Origin: Carallia brachiata
Taxonomy: Eukaryota; Streptophyta; Magnoliopsida; Malpighiales; Rhizophoraceae
DNA length: 64,000 nucleotides
Direction: 5' to 3'
Assembly: GCA_021464245.1 (NCBI GenBank)
Contig: JADCRB010000067.1
Location: 952,010 to 1,016,009, forward strand
How positions within the stretch are numbered: position 1 is the stretch's first letter; each line of letters begins with the position of its first letter. Position numbers and translations under genes: made by a program. Of the stretch, positions 56,555 to 64,000 are shown in pieces. The notes beneath the pieces are model-generated. The model saw nothing but the letters and a program-made list of their open reading frames with translations. It had not been told where the DNA came from and made no database searches.

Positions 56555-58321
56555 GGCCCGTGTTCTTGACATGTGTACAATGTATTATGTCTATTATTAC
56601 TGCGTCACAATATGTTACTTTTTTAATTTATTTGCATTTGTCAACTCCACTAACAGCTCTCAGATTTTGAATGCACCTGGTTTGAAGGCAATCAAATTAT
56701 TGAAAAAAAAAAAAAAGGGAAGGCCGTCTCTTTCTTTGGTTATTTTAATAATTACGATAAATATCTTATAAACTGTATCATAAAATATTTTAAATATTAA
56801 GTGAACAACTTATTTTTCCCTTTTTTGATCTAATAATGTTAAGTAAATTAATTGAATTTTTCTATAATAGTAACAAGATATTTCATGATACAGAATTTAT
56901 GATATATATCAGTACTTTAATTTTAACGCCGTCAGATAATGCCTAGTGCAAATTTCCAAAGAAGGAAAGGAATTAAAGATTAAAATATGCATTAATGAGC
57001 CTGTATCACCTAATTCAACAATTGGAAAATTGTGGCACGCAAATCTATCTTTGAAACAAATGATTCGAATATATATGCAACCAAATGAATTTGTTAGTAA
57101 CAAAAAAAAAAAAAAGGAGAACTTCATCGCATTATTTTTATCGGTTAGACTAAACATTGTGTTGATCATAAAACATTCATCATCATTGAGTTTTATATCA
57201 ATCTAACACCACCTTCATTGTATTATTAATTTGGTGATCATAACCTTTTTTTGTTATAAATTTTTTAAGATGAATAATTAGTGTTACTAAACAAGACGAA
57301 GCCTTAATGGGAGACAATTGAAGGACAATTGGGAGTGGAAACCAAATTCAATACTAAAAAAAACGAACCAGAAATCCAATTAGAAGGCCTTTTGTTGGTT
57401 CCCAGCGTATGGATATTGGAAATGGGCGTTGTTGCAGCGACTTTCTTGTTGTTGGTGGTAGAAAGGTGTGGCGACTTCTCGGAATTGGGCATGTGGCCGC
57501 ATGCGTCTCTTGCTTGCACATATACACAAGAAAAAATGCTATACTTGTTTTGTCACATGATGTTGATGGACGAGGCTTGTTTTTTTTTTTTTTTTTTTTC
57601 CCCTCGATCATTCGAATTAGTCCTAGAATGAACAGGATTAAGTAAGAAATGTTTTTTGGGTGCTGTGCCAAATCTCGCACAGAAAAGTTTGAAACCCGTT
57701 AGTAATCCTTAATTTATCATTTGATAGGAGTTAACATCCATTTCGATTAAACTCATTTGCATGCTTTTCGTCCAAAATTGCTCGATTCTAGGCGTAACTT
57801 TCATAAATTACGCTTGTAATTCTTTGAACGGAAATTTTTTGTAGCAATGTTTAATTAGGTACGTAGTAATATAAATTATTAATAAAAAATATATTAAATA
57901 AAAAAATAAATTATTAAATACTGTTAAATAAATTATATCTCTACTATATTTACATGTTTACATAATCAAGTTCTTATTCGAATTTGATCGAGGCTCATAT
58001 GGTGGATAATTTTCATTTGTACTGCAAAAATATTTTTTAACTATACACGACGAGGTTGGAGCCGCTTGAAAATGACTTAAGAGGAGCCGCCACGCAAATT
58101 ACATTATCAAGAGACTTCCATGGAATGGAAATGGAGGGGTCAGCCACTGGAGTAAAGAAAGAAAGAATGCAAGGAAGAAATTATTTGCGTCATTTTAGGC
58201 GCAGGCTGGACGTGGGACATTATCCTCTCTGAAGCAATATTTTCAACGGTTGTCTCTGCTGCTTGATGGCGTATTTACCAACTTGCTAGCTCTTAATGAA
58301 ATAGATAATTGACTGCCTACA

Positions 58322-58439
58322 TGTGGTCCAATTCCTGGTTAAGTCCAATTAATGGCAAGCAAGAATTTAAATACCCAGTATGCGGTCCAATTCCTGGTTG
58401 AGTCCAATTAATGGCGAGCCATAATTTAAATGTTCAATT
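58322..58439. repeat. 59-bp tandem duplication
   Basis: Two head-to-tail copies begin GGTCCAATTCCTGGTT and contain GTCCAATTAATGGC, with a few differences between units. Confidence 0.75.
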
Positions 58440-59034
58440 GGATCGCTGCCTAAAACGTACGTTAACTGCAACAAGCTTTGTTCCAAAAAACAAAAAAACC
58501 TGCCCCAAGCTTCTCGTGCGTAACAACAATAGAGCTTGCCCATCAAGTCCTAGGCATTCCGTGCCCTACTATGGTACGCAGCTTTTAGCTTCTGCTGCCA
58601 GTTATGTATGTCAACTTTAAATGTTGGCTTTGCTCTTTTAATTGAAATCAGATAGTAATAGGGACGCCTCACGTCTTGCTAAAAATTAAAAATGACTGTA
58701 TTAGTAGCATCGTACAATTATTTGGGCCTCTATATTAAATTATTAAGAAATAAATTTTATAATATTTAATAAGAATTATTAATTTCTTTAATATTTCACC
58801 AAATATCTTGATAAAAAATTTAAATTTAGGGTATATTTATTTACTATAAAATAACTTTAAATTTATAGTAAAAAATAATTTTTTTATCACTTATTTAAAG
58901 TATACTTTATATTTTTCTTAAAATGAAAAAAAAAATTTGTAAAATATTTATAATAAACAAGCACACCTTTAGTTAAACTTTATTTACATTATTTTGATAT
59001 GTTATTAGAGTTAGTGTGTGTTTTAAACTTTTAA

Positions 59035-59165
59035 AACAAAAAGATATTTTTGAGCCAAAAAGATAGTTTGCTCCTTAAACCAAAAAGATACCTTTAAGCC
59101 AAAAAGATAATTCACTCCTTAAAACAAAAAGATTTTTTTTAAGCCAATTAAATCAAAAGATACTT
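59035..59165. repeat. Degenerate tandem repeat of CAAAAAGATA / CTCCTTAAA units
   Basis: The words CAAAAAGATA, TTTAAGCCAAAAAGATA and CACTCCTTAAA recur about every 45 bases in three to four units. Confidence 0.6.
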
Positions 59166-60419
59166 GTAAACTTGTGAAAGATATTAATCCGCTCGTTCGA
59201 AAGGACAATTGAGTCGATCCACCTCCACTATGTACAGGTATAGCTGGCCAGCGGCGCACGGTAAATTTCAAAGCATTGCAGCTTACGCCATTACTCGTGG
59301 CTATTTTAGGGCGGCTAAGATCAGACTCATTTCAATTGTGGGTTTCAAACGTCAAGTTAAACATCAATTTTGGTTCAAAAAGTTAAACATCAATTACATG
59401 ATGTATAATTGGTCAAAAAAAAATTAAATGATGTATAATGTTTTTTTTTTAAACATTTTTTGTGTTCTGGAATGTGTCCATTCTCTATAACACAGTGCAA
59501 ATTAATTTTAATATTCGGAGAGTAAATTTGGTAACCTCATACTCTCTAATTAGTTTTTTTCTTTTTTTGTTTTGTCAAATAATGAAAAGTAAAAATAATG
59601 TGTCACATCCTTAAAAATAACATTATGACTCTATTTTCAAGGAGTACATGAAGAATTTAAGTGATTATAATATATTTTATACCGTGTGATAAGTTGTGAG
59701 GTTAATTTTATTATTTAATTTTACTAAAATTCGAACTTCTAGAACAATAATTGAATTTTTTTTACCACTCTAACGCACGAATGGTCGTCTCTTAAATTAT
59801 CTTCTTATCATTCAAAAGTGAAAAACAAAACAAAACGATCCAGGATGTTGTAAGTTGACCAGATTGTGCAATGCAATATCAAATGATAAGGCGAGCTTTT
59901 CGTCACTTTCTAATTGATGTCCCACAAGCCGCCGTTGTAGACTTTTTACGGATCATGTGTGAACAAAATCCGCAACAACGACGTTAGTCACTCGAAATAT
60001 AACTAGACTATAACCCTTGACATGAAATTTCAACACCTAAAAGGGGTTTCAGTCTGTCTCCGCATATCACGTCAGAATTTTAATCTTTCGTTAAAAGGTT
60101 ACAAATGTCAGTACATTTCATCACTATTAGGAGACAAAAAAAAGTCAAAGAATTAATAAGGCTACCCTGCAAAGGGTTTTATCATAAAATTTCATTTTAA
60201 ATATTATTAAAATAATTATATAATTTATTAATCACATTTTTTAATTATCTAAATACTCATCAATTTAAATTTTTTTTTTAAAAGAAATTTGAAGTAATTT
60301 TGATCATATCTAAACAATTTCATAAGATATTTACCGCCTACAAAATATTTTCCTCAGTGTCGCAACGAGTCACACATATGTATGACGTCAGTGTAGTCGT
60401 GCTTCATTGTAACCGCTTA

Positions 60420-61598
60420 GGCCTCATTTGGTAATAATTTTACTTCTTATTTTTCGTTTAATTTTTTTAAAAAATAAAAAATATGTTTAGTATTAATTTT
60501 ATTTTCTGTTTTTTATTAAAAATTTAAAATATTTTTCAAAGAAAAAAACAAATTAGAAAAATAATAAAAATTAATTTTCTCATTTTATTTTTCGCTTTCT
60601 TTTTTATATTTTTTCTCACAACGTTTCTCTTTCTATCCAACCTCTTTACCATATCTCTCTTTACTCATCCTCTCTCTATCCCTCTATATATTTTCTCTCT
60701 CTCTACTCATTCTCTCTCTATCATCTCTCTTTTTTTTATTTCTACCATTCTCTCTCTACCCCCTCTTCCAGTTTTCTATCTCTATCATTCTCTCTCTATC
60801 ATCTCTTTCTCTTTTTTCTCTCTCTACTCATTCTTTCTCTGCTCTCTCTCTTTTTTTCTCTTTCTACCATTTTTTCTACTGATTCTCCCTCAACCCACTC
60901 TCTCTCTTTCTCTCATTTTTTCCCTCAACCATTCTCTCTACTCATTTTCTCTCTACCCTCTCTTTCTCTCATTTTTCTCTCTTTACCATTCTCTCTCACT
61001 TTTCTTACTCTACCATTCTCTCTACTCGTTCTCTCTCTGTCCTCTCTCTCTTTTTTTTCTCTCTACCATTTTCTATCTACCCACATTCTCTCTCCTTTTT
61101 CTTGCTTTACCATTCTCTCTCTACCCTCTCTCTCCTTTTTATCTCTCTACTATTTGCTCTACTCATTGTCTCTCTACCCAGACTCTTTTTTTTTTCTTGT
61201 TTTACCAGTCTCTCTACTCATTCTCTCTCTACCCTCTCTCTCTCTCATTTTTCTCTCTCTACTATTCTTTTTACTCATTCTTTCTCTACCCTTTCTCTTT
61301 CTGTCATTCTCTCTACTCATTCTTACTACTCTCTTTCTCTCTCATTTTTCTCTCTCTACTATTCTCTCTACTCATTCTCTCTCTATCCTCTCTCGCTCTC
61401 TCTCTCTCCCATTTTTCTCCCTATATTTATACTCTTTTTATCATTTCTCTTACTATCATTTTTCTGTCTACTTTTTTATTCTTATAAAAAAAATAAAAAT
61501 TGACAGTAATAAATACAAAAATTCAGCAAACAGTAAAAATAGAAAAACAAAAAATAAAAAATAGAAATACAAAACTGACAGCGTTTCCAAACAGACCC
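60420..61598. mobile_element. PIF/Harbinger-like element filled with a pyrimidine minisatellite
   Basis: The left end GGCCTCATTTGGTAAT and the complement of the right end GGGTCTGTTTGGAAAC are related terminal repeats. TTA lies on each side (60417-60419 and 61599-61601), the classic 3-bp target duplication of PIF/Harbinger and Tourist-like MITEs. Subterminal zones are TTTTTATTT-rich and mirror each other. The middle, 60600-61450, is a T/C-only minisatellite with units such as CTCTCTCTACTCATT and CTACCATTCTCT. The open frames in it are artefacts. Confidence 0.6.
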
Positions 61599-61601
61599 TT
61601 A

Positions 61602-64000
61602 AGTGTGCCAATAAACTGAAAAGAAAAATTGTACTATGACCAAGTCAAACATAATTATTTATGAGAACAGTTAATACACGAATAATTTTTACGAAAAAAA
61701 AATTTTTTTGACTGTTTTTTAGGTGGTTATTTTGTGGCTGTCATATACGATAAAATAGATAAATTATACGATATAACAATACAATTATAAATACGACATA
61801 TCAAAATAAATATACAACACGGATGATTAATTATTAAAAAAAATTTTTTTGATGGTTGGTTTACTCATGTCGTATAATTTTCTTTAATATGTTATATAAT
61901 TCTACTATCATGTCATATAATTTACCTATTATATCATATGATAGTCACGAAAAAGTTACTTAAGAGACAATCATATAATTGTGCTCTAATTTTTATATAT
62001 GTAAAATAATTTTATATTACAAAATTAACGTTATCATATAAAATGTTTTGTATGTAATATAAATTTGTTTTACATCCGTTTACTCTATTGTGTCCGTCCA
62101 TTTTTTATTTAATTAAAATGAATGATCTGAATATGCAAGTCTTTTGGCACGGACGCTTTTGCTGCCCACCAACATTTTTTCTTTATAGATAAAGTATCTC
62201 TTCTACTGTCTAATGGCTGACTAGTGAATACAAAAGAATACGTTTATAATATCACACTTCCTAAAAATCTCATAAACGCAAGTTAGCGTCCAATATCTAA
62301 ACACTTTTTTTTTTTTTCTCTTGTGTGTGTGTGCATATGTCGAATGTGAAATTGTGAGTTAATCTTTTCAATATTTCATCCTAAATTATTATATCTGTGC
62401 TTTTGAAATTGATGTTATATAAGGCATATTCACAGTCACAGATGGAATTGAACGAAGTTAAATGTACCTTTAAGTTCCTTAAATTAATTTTTTACTAATA
62501 TCTTTTTTGACGCTCATGTGCTATATCAATAATTTTTTAATAATAAAACAATGAAAATAAACCCTGGGGTCAGTTGCCTGACATAACATTGGACTCTTAG
62601 TTCCAATCTCTAATTCTAAACTTAGCGTCAATGAACAAAAAAAAATTCAATTGCTTAACAATAGAAAAATAAAAAAAATCAATTCATGCCATATGAAAGC
62701 TTCTCCAAACTATTATTCACCAAACATCAAATAAGTTACTAAAAACATGAATTTTATGATATCATATCATATCATATATAAAATATAATAACAGAAGTTT
62801 AAAGAATATTCACTTATTTATGTGACAGACTTTAAGGTTAGGATTCAATTTTTAGATTTTTTTAATTTTTAAATTTAATAAATTCTTAACTTTTTGTATT
62901 ATAATAAAATTAGCATTTTAATAATGGTAGACTTTCTCAGTATTCTATAAAAATTAAAATTTTAATTTAAATAAATTTTAAATTCTCTTTTTTTACATTA
63001 TAAAAGTATAAGTATCTTTACTAGCATAATTATTCTTTTGCTTTATTTCAACCAGATTTTTCAATTTTAAGGTTTTTTTTTTTTTTTTCCAAACAATCTC
63101 TCATCAACATTAGTTTAACTATTGATAATTGTTTGATTTTCAATTTTTTGTTTGATTGTTTTCTTATCTACTCTTTCTTCTTTTTTTTTTTCCTTTTGCT
63201 TTTTTGTTACTATTCCTTTTTGTTCTACAAATTTTCATAGATTTTTTGACTTAACAGATTTTAACAAATATCTTGTCTGTTCGTTTGTTTATCTCATGCT
63301 AAAGTTGCAATTTCACATAGTGAGAAGGTTGAGTAGTGTAAAGCGTAAATTTCGAGTTTAAAACAATTAAACTCAAAAATACAAAAATAAATTACAAATA
63401 AAAATTTAAAAATAAAAGAAAATTTACGTGGGGTCGATCTCCGTAGATCCTCCGATTAGTGTTCCTTTTTTGACTCCGTCAAGGGCTGCACGAGCTTGAT
63501 CTTGACAGAAATAAATTCCACAGATTTTTCTTGAACTAGGTAGACTGAAACCGGATCTGATTTGGACGTTTTGACTACGGTTAAGAACCGTAGAGACCAG
63601 ATTTGAGCCGATCTGACTTAATTTCACCGAGAGTCGAAGAGACTTGTTCTCGGATGAGCTGCCTGGATTTTGCTGAGGGCCGTATGAGGCTTAATCCCAG
63701 CCGGATTTGTAGTAATTTGATATTTTAACTCTATATCTCAGAAATTCAGATTTAAAACGATCCAAGAATATAAATTTAAAAATAACTTTAGAAATGGAAA
63801 CAGCAAATTTTTTTGGGCCTTACCCCTGAAATATCTCTCAAAACGGAGTTAGGAGAGTATACTGCTAAGTAAAAGCACGTAAGAAAAGGAGAATTTTCTT
63901 GAGAGATTTTCAAAATTTTCTTTTTCTCTCAAATTCTCTGAATTTTTCTGTTTACAGATTTGCTGAATGTGTTTTGAACTGGGGGGCAGGGGCCTATTTA
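61602..64000. other. Terminal spacer
   Basis: AT-rich to about 63410. The block at 63421-63720 is clearly richer in G+C, with a short open frame on the minus strand that I do not recognise. It could be part of a repeat or the edge of a gene beyond the window. Nothing else supported. Confidence 0.4.

Larger units (their letters stand above)
56555..60416. other. Spacer downstream region
   Basis: No gene recognised. It includes a 59-bp tandem duplication (58322-58439) and a CAAAAAGATA-type repeat cluster (59035-59165). Confidence 0.45.

Noticed and set aside
61102..61564. Overlapping open frames of 96-136 codons on the plus strand
   Set aside because: They lie wholly in the pyrimidine minisatellite and encode only S/L/F/T-rich low-complexity strings. 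They are open in several frames because the tract contains no stop-forming A/G combinations.

Overview
This is a nuclear window from a flowering plant, most likely a eudicot. The evidence is AT-rich spacers, spliced genes with GT-AG introns, and gene families specific to land plants: FATB-type acyl-ACP thioesterase, HVA22, SAUR, DUF26 secretory proteins, steroleosin-like HSD, and a suberin BAHD feruloyl transferase. No bacterial, viral or organellar block, CRISPR array, rRNA or convincing tRNA gene was seen.

Layout. 1-4.7 kb: spacer with an exon-sized relic of a SEMI-ROLLED LEAF2/EFR3-like gene (minus) and a 504-bp foldback element. 4.76-7.76 kb: complete six-exon FATB-like thioesterase (minus). 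8.5-9.56 kb: a terminal-inverted-repeat element. 11.5-12.7 kb: five-exon HVA22-like gene with a reading-frame problem in exon 1. 16.5-17.1 kb: single-exon DUF4408/DUF761 protein. 17-24 kb: spacer with another element. 24.4-26.6 and 32.9-34.7 kb: two tandem HSD/steroleosin-like short-chain dehydrogenases with matching exon structure. Between them (28.66-30.08 kb, minus) is a DUF26 pseudogene split by a 645-bp transposon with a perfect 9-bp target duplication. 38.4-46.3 kb: eleven-exon DEK-type chromatin gene whose intron 8 carries a 3.1-kb hAT-like element. That element has captured exons of two unrelated genes, an N-acetyltransferase 9-like gene and a thylakoid-lumen pentapeptide protein. 48.3-50.0 kb: two-exon omega-hydroxypalmitate O-feruloyl transferase-like gene with a 1-base frameshift near its end. 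55.7-56.3 kb: SAUR gene (minus). 56.3-64 kb: spacer with a 1.18-kb PIF/Harbinger-like element filled with a pyrimidine minisatellite.

The genes do not form a pathway. FATB (plastid fatty-acid release), the feruloyl transferase (suberin aromatics) and the HSD proteins (oil-body or membrane sterol oxidoreduction) are all lipid related, but their proximity looks coincidental apart from the tandem HSD duplication.

The most unusual content is mobile DNA: the gene-capturing hAT-like element, a family of elements with 9-bp target duplications (one of which broke a gene), and repeated 'poly(A/T) stub' insertions flanked by 11-18-bp direct repeats. Three otherwise intact genes (HVA22, DEK, feruloyl transferase) each carry a frame error that can be explained by homopolymer-length changes, so assembly error must be excluded before calling them pseudogenes.
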